In this document: in pieces, positions 1 to 8,566 of the stretch
How the letters are laid out: each line of letters opens with the position of its first letter
How positions within the stretch are numbered: position 1 is the first letter of the stretch
Assembly (NCBI RefSeq): GCF_030499515.1
Contig: NZ_JASTWJ010000001.1
Coordinates: 8,970,001-9,034,000 of the forward strand
Direction: 5' to 3'
DNA: 64,000 bases
Source: Streptomyces sp. DT2A-34
GTDB taxonomy: Bacteria; Actinomycetota; Actinomycetes; Streptomycetales; Streptomycetaceae
The notes under the pieces: model-generated
What the model saw: the letters and a program-made list of their open reading frames with translations, nothing else
The model's database searches: none
Told to the model about the DNA's origin: nothing
Program-made: the position numbers and the translations under genes

Positions 1-525
1 GGCGAGGTGACGAAGTACACCAACGTCGACGGCACGGGCTTCCACGCCGAGCAGCAGCTCCAGACCCCCAATGACCGGTGGAAGAACCACGCCGCGATCA
101 CCGCGGGCGGCGACTTCGACGGCACCACCAACTCCGACTTCGACCTGCTCGTCCGCTGGTCCGACGGTGAACTCACCGTGTACGAGGACCTCGGCGCCAA
201 CAGTCTGAAGAAGGAGCGGCAGCTCAAGCCCGCGAACCAGTTGTGGACCCACTCCCGTGTCCTTGTGCCCGGCGAGTTCGGCGGCAATCTGTGGGAGGAC
301 GACCTCTTCGTCCGCTGGTCCGACGGAGAAGTGACGGTCTACGGAAACACCCAGGCCGACGCGCTGGACCGGGAGTACCAGCTCGTGCCCCCGCCCGCCA
401 GGAGCACGGTGCTCCTTCGCGGGCAGCACAGCGGTCGGCCCTCCGGAGAGGAGACAGCCGCCGAAGAGTCCTGCGACTCGGTGCGCGGCCCCGGTCTGCT
501 GCGGCGGATCACCGCAGACAAATGA
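1..525 (+). CDS. C-terminal part of a repeat-containing protein (gene starts before the window)
   Basis: The reading frame is already open at base 1, so this is the 3' end of a longer gene; the GTG at base 7 is probably internal. Three imperfect repeats of about 55-60 residues can be seen, each built around a W-S-D-G-E-(V/L)-T-(V/K)-Y core followed by a short charged stretch and an (R/E)xxQL motif. Such short beta-strand repeats resemble FG-GAP/VCBS-like or tachylectin-like propeller blades of secreted actinomycete proteins. The last 45 residues are not repeat-like. Function is unknown. Confidence 0.6.
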   Translation, partial: GEVTKYTNVDGTGFHAEQQLQTPNDRWKNHAAITAGGDFDGTTNSDFDLLVRWSDGELTVYEDLGANSLKKERQLKPANQLWTHSRVLVPGEFGGNLWEDDLFVRWSDGEVTVYGNTQADALDREYQLVPPPARSTVLLRGQHSGRPSGEETAAEESCDSVRGPGLLRRITADK

Positions 526-594
526 GCAACAACCCGCGTTGAGCCGGTGGCAGGGCGGCGGCCCCGCCACCGGCCCCGTACCTACGGTGGATAC

Positions 595-1056
595 ATGCGT
601 ATACGTCATTTCCTGCCAGTCTCCGTCGCAACGGTCGCTCTGCTCGCCGGCTGTGCCGAAGCGAAGGAGGAGCCGAACGGTGCAGCGGACCAGTCGTCCC
701 CCCGGCCGTCGGCGCCCGCGGGCCAGCAGAGCAAGCCGCCGGGTGACGGCAGCCGGGCCTGGGAGCCGGACGACGCGATGCAGCGGGCGGAGCGGGCCCT
801 GAAATCGGCCTCCGACAGCGACGCGCGTCCGGAACTCGTCGACACCGCGAGCGCGTTCGTCGCGAGCGGCATGGACAAGAAGCACAAGACGCCCGGCGAC
901 CGGCCGTACCTCCTCAGCATCACCTGTGACACAGACAGGATCGGGGAACTCACCCTCACCCTCTGTCCGGCAGGTCCGGGTGACTCGAAAGCGGCACCAT
1001 CGACCGACACGGTGGTGCCGCGAGACCGGTGTCCGAGCGGCGACTCGCCCGCTTAA
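595..1056 (+). CDS. Small putative lipoprotein
   Basis: A 153-residue protein with a classical lipoprotein signal: a short basic N-terminus (M-R-I-R-H), a hydrophobic core and the lipobox L-L-A-G-C near residue 19. After the lipobox comes a Pro/Ser/Gln-rich linker and then a mixed region with two further cysteines (ITCDTD and LTLCPAG) near residues 115-128. It would be lipid-anchored outside the membrane. No family was recognised. The ATG at 595 is chosen because the lipobox then sits at the usual distance from the N-terminus; an upstream in-frame start would spoil the signal peptide. Confidence 0.6.
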   Translation: MRIRHFLPVSVATVALLAGCAEAKEEPNGAADQSSPRPSAPAGQQSKPPGDGSRAWEPDDAMQRAERALKSASDSDARPELVDTASAFVASGMDKKHKTPGDRPYLLSITCDTDRIGELTLTLCPAGPGDSKAAPSTDTVVPRDRCPSGDSPA

Positions 1057-1065
1057 AGTGGTGTC

Positions 1066-1668
1066 GTGTCCTCAGGAAACTATGTGGTCGCACGGAATGT
1101 GCGGCTTCTCAGAGAACAGCGGGGCCTGTCCCTGGCCGAGCTGGCCCGGCAGGCCGGGCTCGCCAAGCAGACGTTGTCCAAGCTGGAGCAGGGCGCGGGC
1201 AATCCCACGGTGGACACGTTGTTCTCGATCGCAACGGCGCTGGGCGTGCCGGTGACCAGGCTGGTGGCCGAGCGGGAACAGGTGATGGCGGTCCAGCGCG
1301 GTGCCGAGGTCGTCTGGAACGAACACGACGGGTACGCGTCCCGGGCCCTCGACCACGTCTACGGCTCCGGCGTCATCGAGAACTACCTGGTGCGCATCAA
1401 GGAACGGGGCGGTGCGACCCGGCTGGCCGAATCGCACCCGGTGGGCACGCTGGAGCACCTCTACGTCATCAGCGGCCGGGTGCGGGTGGGGCCCGCCGAC
1501 AGCCCGGTGGAGCTGTCCGCCGGTGACTTCGTGCGCTACCCGGCCGACCGCCCCCACATGTACGAGTCCCTGGAGGGCGAGAGCCTGGTGCACATCGTCG
1601 TCAGCGTGCCGCGCGTGCAGCCCGGGACGTCGACCTCCCTGCGCACGCACGGAGACGCCCCGCGCTGA
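1066..1668 (+). CDS. XRE-family regulator with C-terminal cupin domain
   Basis: A 200-residue protein with a GTG start. Residues about 8-62 form an XRE helix-turn-helix (LREQRGLSLAELARQAGLA, then LSKLEQGAGNPTVDTL), and residues about 105-185 form a cupin_2 barrel with the HPVGTLEHLYVISGRV and GDFVRYPADRPHMYE strands. This HTH-cupin layout is common in regulators of small-molecule catabolism or transport, where the cupin senses a ligand. It lies 9 bp after the lipoprotein gene and ends tail-to-tail with the IclR regulator. Its target is not evident. Confidence 0.85.
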   Translation: MSSGNYVVARNVRLLREQRGLSLAELARQAGLAKQTLSKLEQGAGNPTVDTLFSIATALGVPVTRLVAEREQVMAVQRGAEVVWNEHDGYASRALDHVYGSGVIENYLVRIKERGGATRLAESHPVGTLEHLYVISGRVRVGPADSPVELSAGDFVRYPADRPHMYESLEGESLVHIVVSVPRVQPGTSTSLRTHGDAPR

Positions 1669-1683
1669 CCGGCGCCGCCCCGG

Positions 1684-2520
1684 TCAGGCCAGGGCCGTGC
1701 CCCGCTGCGCCTTGGCGAACGCCGCGACGGCCCGCGTCGCCTCGTAGGCGACCCGGCGCAGCGCCGGCGCGAAGCGGGCCCGGTCGAAGCGGTGCTCGGC
1801 GCCCGCGACGGAGAGCGCGGCGACGGGTCTGCCGACGGGCCCCATGATCGGTACGGCGACGCAGGTGAGACCGTAGGCGGCTTCCTGACGGTCGTACGCG
1901 ATGCCGGTGCGCCGGATGTGGCCCAGTTCGGCGTGAAAGGCCGCGGGGTCGGTGATGGTGTACTCGGTCAGCTGCGGCAGCCCCGCCGAGACCGCGGCCT
2001 CCGCGGCGTCGTGGTCGAAGGCCAGCAGGGCCTTGCCGACGGCGGTGCAGTACGCGGGCAGCCGGGCGCCGATGCGGGAGGGGGAGGGGGTCGCGCGGTG
2101 TCCGTGGATCTTGTTGACGTACACGATGTCCGTGTTGTGCAGCACCGCGAGGTGCACGGTCTCGTGCGTCAGCATGTACAGGTCCGCGAGGTGCGGCAGC
2201 AGTCGTTCCCGCAGTTGCAGGGAGGTCTGCCCGTACACGCGGGTGCCGATGTCGAAGAGCTGGGTGCCCAGCCGGTAGTCGCTGCCGACCCGCTCGACCA
2301 TGTCGTTGCGCTGGAGTATGCCGAGCAGGCGGAAGGCCGTCGACTTGGTGAGGCCGCTGCGGCGGGCCAGCTCGCTCACGCCGATCTCCCCGTCCTGTTC
2401 GGCGAGCGACTTGAGCAGGACGAGCGCCTTGTCGACCGCGGTCTGCTGGTCCGACAGGGCACGGGCCGCGCTGTGAGGTAGGGCGTCGGTGCGCTGAGAC
2501 GTGGGGGAGTGAACTGGCAT
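1684..2520 (-). CDS. IclR-family regulator of the aromatic catabolic cluster
   Basis: A 278-residue IclR protein: an N-terminal winged helix at about residues 25-85 (DKALVLLKSLAEQDGEIGVS, then ELARRSGLTKSTAFRLLGIL) and a C-terminal IclR effector domain at about 100-265 (ETVHLAVLHNTDIVYVNKI ... YCTAVGKALLAF). It is divergent from the Rieske dioxygenase gene, and E. coli MhpR, regulator of the corresponding mhp genes, is also IclR family. Control of this cluster by an aromatic acid is therefore likely, but is inferred from position and family. The ATG at 2520 is preferred; upstream codons in the same frame have no family similarity. Confidence 0.88.
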   Translation of the reverse strand: MPVHSPTSQRTDALPHSAARALSDQQTAVDKALVLLKSLAEQDGEIGVSELARRSGLTKSTAFRLLGILQRNDMVERVGSDYRLGTQLFDIGTRVYGQTSLQLRERLLPHLADLYMLTHETVHLAVLHNTDIVYVNKIHGHRATPSPSRIGARLPAYCTAVGKALLAFDHDAAEAAVSAGLPQLTEYTITDPAAFHAELGHIRRTGIAYDRQEAAYGLTCVAVPIMGPVGRPVAALSVAGAEHRFDRARFAPALRRVAYEATRAVAAFAKAQRGTALA

Positions 2521-2559
2521 GGGGGGCTCCCTGAACAGTGGCAGGCGATGCCATCGAAA

Positions 2560-2573
2560 TGGACGCACGTCCA
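2560..2573. promoter_or_regulatory. Candidate operator (TGGAC-N4-GTCCA) upstream of the IclR gene
   Basis: A 5-4-5 inverted repeat, TGGACGCACGTCCA, lies 40 bp upstream of the IclR start codon in the 437-bp divergent region. Its size fits IclR-family half-site spacing. Binding is inferred only. Confidence 0.35.
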
Positions 2574-2601
2574 ATGTAGGAGACTGTTTCGGGGTTGTAA
2601 A

Positions 2602-2657
2602 CGGTCGGACGGAGCACCGACCGGGACATCTCGGCGTGCCGCACCCTGGCACGCCGA
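2602..2657. repeat. Two consecutive inverted repeats in the IclR-hcaE divergent region
   Basis: The first has arms CGGTCGG and CCGACCG (2602-2608 and 2617-2623, 8-nt loop). The second is a perfect 10-bp pair, TCGGCGTGCC and GGCACGCCGA (2631-2640 and 2648-2657, 7-nt loop). They lie about 300 bp before the dioxygenase start, so they could be operators or a leader hairpin. The rest of 2521-2957 holds no gene that I can support. Confidence 0.4.
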
Positions 2658-2957
2658 CTGGGCCGAACCTCCCCACCCGGAGTCTCCTTTACCCGTGCCG
2701 CGATATCACCGCAGCCAACGGCCCACGGGACACCGGGATTTCCGGCGGCAGGGGTGGCGCCGCCGGCCCGCCCCCGCCTGCGGCCCCGGACGCCGCCCGG
2801 ACGCCCGACGGCCCGGATGTCCGTGCCGTCCTGTGCCACACCCGCCTGAGCCGGCCCGACATCCCCCCGACCACGAACCGACAGAACGGAAAGCCGCCGT
2901 GCGACCGAGCCGATCGCTCCGCCGCCTCGACCCGAACCACGCCGAGGAGGTCCACCG

Positions 2958-4313
2958 ATGACATCCCCGCCCGAGCGGCCGACGGATCGACTCGCCCGAG
3001 TTCCGCGCCCGTCCGCCGACGTGAGTGCGTACTTCGACCTGGACAACGGGCTCGTCGACCGCACCATCTTCAGCGACCAGGCCCTGTACCAGCAGGAACT
3101 GCGCCGCATCTTCGCACCGAGCTGGCTGTTCCTCGCCCATGAGAGCCAGTTCCGGAAACCCGGCGACTTCTTCACCACGTACATGGGCGAGGACCCGGTC
3201 ATCGTCTCCCTGGGCCGCGACCGCAAGATCCGTGCCTTCCTCAACGCCTGCCGCCACCGCGGCATGCGGGTCTGCCGCGCCGACGAGGGCGCCACCAAGG
3301 CGTTCACCTGCAGCTACCACGGCTGGTCGTACGACACCTCGGGCAAGCTGGTCAACGTCCCCAACCAGGGCGACTATCCGGACCACTTCGAGCAGGACCG
3401 CTGGGGTCTGGTCGAGGTCGCGCAGCTCGACACCTACAAGGGCCTGATCTTCGCCACCTGGAACCCCGAGGCGCCCCCGCTCGTCGAGGCGCTCGGCGGC
3501 ATGACCTGGTACATGGACGCCATGCTCGACCGCGACCCGGAGGGCACCGAGGTCGTCGGCGGGGTCCACAAGTGGGTCCTGGAGGGCAACTGGAAGCTCG
3601 CCGCCGAGCAGTTCGCCTCCGACTGGTACCACGTCAACATCTCGCACGCCTCCGCCCTGATGGTCATGTCCCCGAACGGCAGGGGCCCCAGGGCGGAGAT
3701 CGTGCAGACCCCGGGCCGGCAGTACACCGACCCGCTCGGTCACGGCCACGGCTTCCCGACCCATCCCAAGAGCCGCTTCGACGACCGGGTCGTACACGAC
3801 TGGTACGACTACGACGCGCTGCGCGAACGGCTCGGCGACACCCGGGTCGAGGGGCCGATGACCACCGGCCACGCCACCGTCTTCCCCAACTTCTCCTACC
3901 TCCCGGTCAACGGCTCGATCCGGGTCTGGCACCCCAAGGGACCCGACCGGATGGAGGTCTGGGCCTGGACCCTCGTCGACAAGTCGATGCCCGACGAGGT
4001 CAAGGACGCCCAACGGCTGTACAACCTGCGGACGTTCGGACCCACCGGCATCTTCGAGCAGGACGACGGCGAGAACTGGTCGGAGTGCCAGGCCACCGCC
4101 CACGGCTTCATGTCCGGCTCCATCACCCTCAACTACCAGATGGGACTGGGCCTTCAGGAGCAGGACGGGGTCCACCCCGGCACCACCGGGCGCCTCTACT
4201 CCGACGGTGCCGCCCGCGGCTTCTACACCCGCTGGCGCGACCTGATGAACACCCCCGCCTGGCACGAGAACCCCGAGAACCCCGAGAAGCCCGGGAAGGA
4301 CACCACCTCATGA
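2958..4313 (+). CDS. hcaE: Aromatic ring-hydroxylating dioxygenase, large (alpha) subunit
   Basis: A 451-residue Rieske non-haem iron oxygenase alpha subunit. The Rieske cluster ligands are C98-x-H100 and C118-x2-H121. The catalytic domain has D222, H225 and H230 in the D-x2-H-x4-H arrangement typical of mononuclear iron sites. With the ferredoxin, reductase and beta subunit downstream it would put two oxygen atoms on an aromatic ring to give a cis-dihydrodiol. The substrate is inferred to be 3-phenylpropionate/cinnamate or a relative because the ring-cleavage genes downstream are mhp-type. A strong GAGGAGG site precedes the ATG. The stop overlaps the next start (ATGA). Confidence 0.88.
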   Translation: MTSPPERPTDRLARVPRPSADVSAYFDLDNGLVDRTIFSDQALYQQELRRIFAPSWLFLAHESQFRKPGDFFTTYMGEDPVIVSLGRDRKIRAFLNACRHRGMRVCRADEGATKAFTCSYHGWSYDTSGKLVNVPNQGDYPDHFEQDRWGLVEVAQLDTYKGLIFATWNPEAPPLVEALGGMTWYMDAMLDRDPEGTEVVGGVHKWVLEGNWKLAAEQFASDWYHVNISHASALMVMSPNGRGPRAEIVQTPGRQYTDPLGHGHGFPTHPKSRFDDRVVHDWYDYDALRERLGDTRVEGPMTTGHATVFPNFSYLPVNGSIRVWHPKGPDRMEVWAWTLVDKSMPDEVKDAQRLYNLRTFGPTGIFEQDDGENWSECQATAHGFMSGSITLNYQMGLGLQEQDGVHPGTTGRLYSDGAARGFYTRWRDLMNTPAWHENPENPEKPGKDTTS

Positions 4314-4657
4314 GCGACACCACCACGGGCATCCAGGTCGCCGCCGTCGGAGACATCGAGGACGGTGAGGGGCTGAAGGTGCCCGCCGGGGCCACCGGAT
4401 ACGGCGCCGACATCGCCGTATTCCACGACGGCGGCGCCTACTACGCCCTCGACGACACCTGCTCCCACGGCCAGGCGTCGCTGGCGGAGGGCTGGGTGGA
4501 GAACGGCGAGGTCGAATGCCCGCTGCACGCCGCCCGCTTCTGCCTGAAGTCCGGCGAGCCGCAGTGCATGCCCGCCACCCTCCCCGTCGCCGTCCACCGC
4601 GTCGAGGTCCGCGACGACGCCATCTGGGTGTACCCCGGTACGGGAGCCGCCGGATGA
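4310..4657 (+). CDS. hcaC: Rieske [2Fe-2S] ferredoxin of the dioxygenase
   Basis: A 115-residue Rieske ferredoxin with cluster ligands C51-S-H53 and C70-P-L-H73, a normal length for the bph/hca ferredoxins. It would carry electrons from the FAD reductase encoded next to the oxygenase alpha subunit. Both ends overlap neighbouring genes by 4 bp (ATGA), which points to translational coupling of the alpha-ferredoxin-reductase trio. Confidence 0.88.
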   Translation: MSDTTTGIQVAAVGDIEDGEGLKVPAGATGYGADIAVFHDGGAYYALDDTCSHGQASLAEGWVENGEVECPLHAARFCLKSGEPQCMPATLPVAVHRVEVRDDAIWVYPGTGAAG

Positions 4658-5868
4658 ACGCGCCCCAGCGGATCGCCGTCGTCGGCGCGGGCCTCGCCGC
4701 CGTCTCCGCCTGCGACACCCTGCGCGCCCAGGGCTACGACGGCGACCTGGTGCTGTACTCCGCCGAGCACGGCCTGCCGTACGACCGCCCCTCGCTCAGC
4801 AAGGACGTCCTGCTCGGCAAGGACCGCCGCGACGACGTGCTGCTGCGCCCCGAGCAGTGGTACGACGACCAGCGAGTCCGACTCCGCGAGGGCGCCGTCG
4901 TCCACGCGATCCGCCCCCAGCCGGGCGGCGTCGAGCTGGCCGGCGGCGCGGTCGAGACGGCCGACCGGATCGTGCTGGCCACCGGCGGCACGCCCCGCGC
5001 GCTGCCCGTACCCGGCGGCGACGACCCGGAGATCTGCCTGCTGCGCACCTGGGAGGACGCACAGCGGCTGCGCGAGCGGCTGCTGCCCGGCGCCCGGGTG
5101 ACCGTCGTCGGCGCCGGGCTGATCGGCGCCGAGACCGCCGCCGTGGCCGTGGCCCTCGGCTGCCGGGTCACCCTCGTCGACCCGGTCCGCGTGCCGCTCG
5201 CCGCGGCCGTCGGCCACGACATCGCGACGGCGCTGCACGACCGGCACTCCGCCGAGGGCATCGACGTGATCACCGCGGGCGTCGAACACGTCGAGCGCCG
5301 GCAGGGCCGATTCCTGATCCACCTGTCCGGGTACGAGGCAACCGTGTGCGCCGACACGGTCGTTGCCGGCATCGGCATCCGCCCGGCCACGCACCTCGCG
5401 GAGGCGGCCGGACTGCGCGTGGACAACGGCGTCGTCGTCGACGCGAACCGGCGCACCTCGCACCCGGCCGTCTACGCCATCGGCGACGTCGCCCGCGGCG
5501 ACGGCCATCGGATGCGGCACGAACACTGGGAGGCCGCCCAGCGGGACGGCGAGGCCGTCGGCCGCGCCATCCTCGGCCGGCCCGTACCGGACGCGGGCGC
5601 GCCCTGGTTCTGGTCCGACCGGCACGGCACCCGGCTGGAGGCGATCGGCACCATGGCGGACGCCGAGCGGACCGTGTTGCGCGGGGCCCCCGAAAGCGGC
5701 GCCTTCCTCGCCTTCGGCCTGCGCGGCGACCGAGTGGTGGCCGCCGCGGCGATCGACCGCACCCGCGACATCAAGGCGGTCCGCAGGATCGTCGACCGGG
5801 GCATCGCCGTCGACCCGGCCGAACTGGCCGACGAGAGCGCCGATCTGCGGAGCCTGCTCAAGCGCTGA
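4654..5868 (+). CDS. hcaD: Ferredoxin reductase of the dioxygenase system (FAD/NAD)
   Basis: A 404-residue flavoprotein of the BphA4/HcaD type. Residues 7-15 hold the FAD glycine motif (IAVVGAGLA), residues about 149-162 the NAD(P)H motif (VTVVGAGLIGAETA), and the VYAIGDVA motif near residue 275 binds FAD. A C-terminal reductase domain follows. It would pass electrons from NADH to the upstream ferredoxin. The ATG overlaps the ferredoxin stop. Confidence 0.88.
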   Translation: MNAPQRIAVVGAGLAAVSACDTLRAQGYDGDLVLYSAEHGLPYDRPSLSKDVLLGKDRRDDVLLRPEQWYDDQRVRLREGAVVHAIRPQPGGVELAGGAVETADRIVLATGGTPRALPVPGGDDPEICLLRTWEDAQRLRERLLPGARVTVVGAGLIGAETAAVAVALGCRVTLVDPVRVPLAAAVGHDIATALHDRHSAEGIDVITAGVEHVERRQGRFLIHLSGYEATVCADTVVAGIGIRPATHLAEAAGLRVDNGVVVDANRRTSHPAVYAIGDVARGDGHRMRHEHWEAAQRDGEAVGRAILGRPVPDAGAPWFWSDRHGTRLEAIGTMADAERTVLRGAPESGAFLAFGLRGDRVVAAAAIDRTRDIKAVRRIVDRGIAVDPAELADESADLRSLLKR

Positions 5869-6214
5869 CAGCCCGGCAGTGCCAGGGCCTGACTTCCGGA
5901 CCGGGCCGGTTCCGGCCGGCGGGGCTTCCCGGCCCGGCCGAGCGGGGACCGGCACACGTAACCGCGAGACGGAGGAGACGGTGACATCAGCCGCCGCCGC
6001 GGTGGACGACGCGGCACGTCGGCGACCACGCCCGGGGCCCCGCTCGAAGCGGCCGGGGGAGTGTGTGCCACGCGCCGATCGGCCGACCCGAGGCCCGGCA
6101 CGATCCGGCACGACAGGCCCCCGCCGTGCCGCCCACCGGCACACCCGCTCCCCGCACCCCGTACCCCGCGCTGGAATTGAGCCCATCCGGCGCGGCCCGC
6201 AGGAGGACCCACCG
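5869..6214. other. Gene-free spacer inside the dioxygenase operon
   Basis: 346 bp separate the reductase and the beta-subunit gene, unusual in an otherwise overlapping operon. The frame of the beta subunit stays open back through this stretch and a GTG at 5981 has a GGAGGAGA site. However, the implied 78-residue extension is Arg/Pro-rich and unlike any oxygenase beta subunit, so I treat it as non-coding. GC-rich inverted repeats near 5910-5945 could form a processing or attenuation hairpin. Confidence 0.4.
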
Positions 6215-6775
6215 ATGAGCATCCACACCCCGGAGCCGACAGCGGACGCGCCCGGCGCGTACGACGACATCCGGCTCCACTTCGAAGCACAGCGCCTGTA
6301 CAGCCGCGAGGCGCAACTCCTCGACGAGCACCGCTACGCAGACTGGCTGGAGCTGTTCACCGAAGACCTCCACTACTGGGCGCCGGTGCGCACCAACCGG
6401 CTGCGCCGCCAGCAGGCCCTGGCCGACGGGGCGCCCGGCGAGGTGGCGATCTTCGACGAGACCAAGGCGAGCCTGGCCTGGCGGATACGCCGGTTCGACT
6501 CCGGCATGGCCTGGGCGGAGGACCCGCCGTCGCGGACCCGGCACCTGATCACCAACGTCATGATCCGGGCGGCCGACGAACCGGGGGAGTACATCGCCGA
6601 GTCGTCCTTCCTCTGCTACCGCAACCGCCTGGAACGCGAGGTCGACCTCTACGCGGGCGGTCGCACCGACCTGCTGCGCCGCGCCCCGGACGACGGGCGC
6701 CTGCTGATCGCACGCCGCACGATCCTGCTCGACCAGAACGTCCTGCTCGCCAAGAACATCAGCACCTTCCTGTGA
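6215..6775 (+). CDS. hcaF: Aromatic ring-hydroxylating dioxygenase, small (beta) subunit
   Basis: A 186-residue beta subunit of the NTF2-like cystatin fold, the usual length for the family. Recognisable stretches include LYSREAQLLDEHRYADWLEL, YWAPVRTN and RTRHLITNVMI, typical of BphA2/HcaF. It forms the alpha3beta3 oxygenase with the large subunit. An AGGAGG site lies 7 bp before the ATG. In E. coli the gene follows hcaE directly; here it is placed after the reductase. Confidence 0.88.
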   Translation: MSIHTPEPTADAPGAYDDIRLHFEAQRLYSREAQLLDEHRYADWLELFTEDLHYWAPVRTNRLRRQQALADGAPGEVAIFDETKASLAWRIRRFDSGMAWAEDPPSRTRHLITNVMIRAADEPGEYIAESSFLCYRNRLEREVDLYAGGRTDLLRRAPDDGRLLIARRTILLDQNVLLAKNISTFL

Positions 6776-6789
6776 ACCGGAGAACCCAC

Positions 6790-7656
6790 GTGTCCCCTAC
6801 CGAGACCGAAGAGCCCAAGCTGGTCGAGCACCTGGTGCACACCCCGCTCGGGGACATCGCGGTCAGCGAGAGCGGCGCCGGCCCGGCGCTCGTCATGCTG
6901 CACGGCGGCGGCCCCGGCGCGAGCGCGGTCGCCAACTACCACCAGAACCTGCCCGCGCTCACCCGGCACTTCCGGGTGGTCCTCCCCGACCAGCCCGGTT
7001 TCGGCGGGAGTTACCGGCCCACCGAGGAGGACCTGGACGCCCGCAGCATCACCGAGATCACCGTCGACGCGCTGGTGCGGACCCTGGACGCGGTCGGCAT
7101 CGACCGGTTCCACCTGCTGGGCAACAGCCTCGGCGGCGCCGCGGCCATCGCCACCGCACTCGCGATCCCGGATCGGGTGGAGAAGCTGGTCCTCATGGCA
7201 CCCGGCGGCGGCTGGCTCCCCTTCGGCCCCACCCCCACCGAGGGCCAGAAGGCGATGTTCCGCTACTACAACGGCGAGGGCCCGACGCTGAAGAAGATGC
7301 GGGACTTCATCGGCGTGATGACCGCCGAGCCGCGCCGCTGGGCGGACACCGCCCAGGCCCGCTACGAGGCGTCCCTCGACGAATCCCACATCGCCTTCTA
7401 CCACCGCTACAACGCGGCCTTCGCGAAACGGCACGGCATGGACCCGCTCTGGCAGCAGGTCCACCGGATCAAGGCGCCGACCCTCTTGCTCTGGGGGCGC
7501 GATGACCGGACGATCACTCTGGACGGAGCACAGTTGATGCTCAAGCAGATCCGGGACGTCCAACTGCACGTGTTCGGCGGCTGCGGCCACTGGGTGCAGT
7601 TGGAACGGCAGGTCGAGTTCGAGCGTCTGGTCACCGACTTCCTCAAGGAGAACTGA
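6790..7656 (+). CDS. mhpC: meta-cleavage product C-C bond hydrolase (alpha/beta hydrolase)
   Basis: A 288-residue alpha/beta hydrolase, the same length as E. coli MhpC. The nucleophile elbow is G-N-S113-L-G-G, the oxyanion region is M-L-H-G-G-G-P-G-A-S near residues 36-46, the acid is in the WGRDDRT motif, and the catalytic histidine is in GGCGHWVQLE. It would hydrolyse the ring-fission product to a 2-hydroxydienoate and a dicarboxylate such as succinate or fumarate. The GTG at 6790 has a CGGAGAA site 9 bp upstream. A GTG at 6772 overlapping the previous stop is the alternative. Confidence 0.88.
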   Translation: MSPTETEEPKLVEHLVHTPLGDIAVSESGAGPALVMLHGGGPGASAVANYHQNLPALTRHFRVVLPDQPGFGGSYRPTEEDLDARSITEITVDALVRTLDAVGIDRFHLLGNSLGGAAAIATALAIPDRVEKLVLMAPGGGWLPFGPTPTEGQKAMFRYYNGEGPTLKKMRDFIGVMTAEPRRWADTAQARYEASLDESHIAFYHRYNAAFAKRHGMDPLWQQVHRIKAPTLLLWGRDDRTITLDGAQLMLKQIRDVQLHVFGGCGHWVQLERQVEFERLVTDFLKEN

Positions 7657-7658
7657 CC

Positions 7659-8515
7659 GTGGGCAGGGGCTGGCTGGAGGGCGACGTCGCCCTCGTCACG
7701 GGGGAGGCTCGGGCATCGGCCGGGCCGTCGCCCTGCGCTACCTGGCCGAAGGCGCCCGCGTCGCCGTCCTGGGCCGGGGCGCCGCGCAGCTGGAGGAGGT
7801 GGTGAGCGCCGCCGGCGAACTCGGTGACCGTGTGCTGCCCCTCACCGGCGACGTGCGCAGTCCGGAGGACATGCACCGGGCGGTCGACGCCACGGTGGAA
7901 CACTTCGGCAAGCTGGACGTCCTGGTGCCGAACGCGGGCATCTGGGACTACCACCGCAGCGTCACCCGCTTGGACGGCAAGGAGTTGGCCGAAGCGTTCG
8001 ACGAGCTCTTCGCCATCAACGTCAAGGGATACGTGCTGGCCGTCGAGGCCGCCTGGCGCGAGCTGGTCGCCACCCGCGGAAGCATCGTGATGACCCTGTC
8101 CAACGCCTCCTTCCACACCGACGGCGGCGGCTCCCTCTACACCGCGAGCAAACACGCCTGCCTCGGGCTGCTGCGCCAGTTCGCCTTCGAACTCGCGCCG
8201 AAGGTCAGGGTGAACGGGGTGGCCGTCGGCGGGATGCGCACCCAGCTGCGCGGCCCCGCGAGCCTTGGCCTGGAGGGCCGCACCCTCGCCTCGTCCTTCG
8301 CGAAGAACGAGGCCGCCGAGGCCGCCGCGGGCGAGAAGGCACCGCCGCTGATCCCGCTGTACGACTCCAGCGTCGAGCCGGAGGACTTCACCGGTCCCTA
8401 CGTCCTGCTCGCCTCCCGCACCGACAGCTCCACCGTCACCGGCGCCGTGATCCCCGCCGACGGCGGTATCGCCGTACGCGGATTCCGTTCACCCGCCGGC
8501 GGTTCGGGTCTGTGA
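7659..8515 (+). pseudogene. hcaB: cis-dihydrodiol dehydrogenase (SDR), frameshifted near its start
   Basis: The frame starts at a GTG at 7659 behind an AAGGAG site and reads the first SDR strand (VALVTG). It then loses the frame in a G-run at 7700-7704: one more G would restore the cofactor motif TGGGSGIGRAVAL and join it to the frame that is open to 8515. The remainder looks like BphB/HcaB (LVPNAGIWDYH, then YTASKHACLGL with the Tyr-x3-Lys pair). The enzyme would oxidise the cis-diol to a catechol. Either the operon has lost this step, or this is an error in a homopolymer. Downstream starts (for example 7799) would lack the NAD motif. Confidence 0.75.
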
Positions 8516-8566
8516 CCCGGCACCGGTGAACCCCCCTATCTGAAGCCCTCGTAAGGAGCCGACGCC

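Noticed and set aside
5981..6214. N-terminal extension of the oxygenase beta subunit from GTG 5981
   Set aside because: There is a ribosome binding site, but the 78 added residues are Arg/Pro-rich and unlike any family member, and ATG 6215 has a better site and normal length.
4441..6270. Long minus-strand open frame of over 600 codons opposite the dioxygenase genes
   Set aside because: It is the antisense shadow of GC-rich coding DNA: no family similarity, no ribosome binding site, Arg/Ala/Gly-rich composition. The same applies to long antisense frames opposite the mhp, PKS and other genes.
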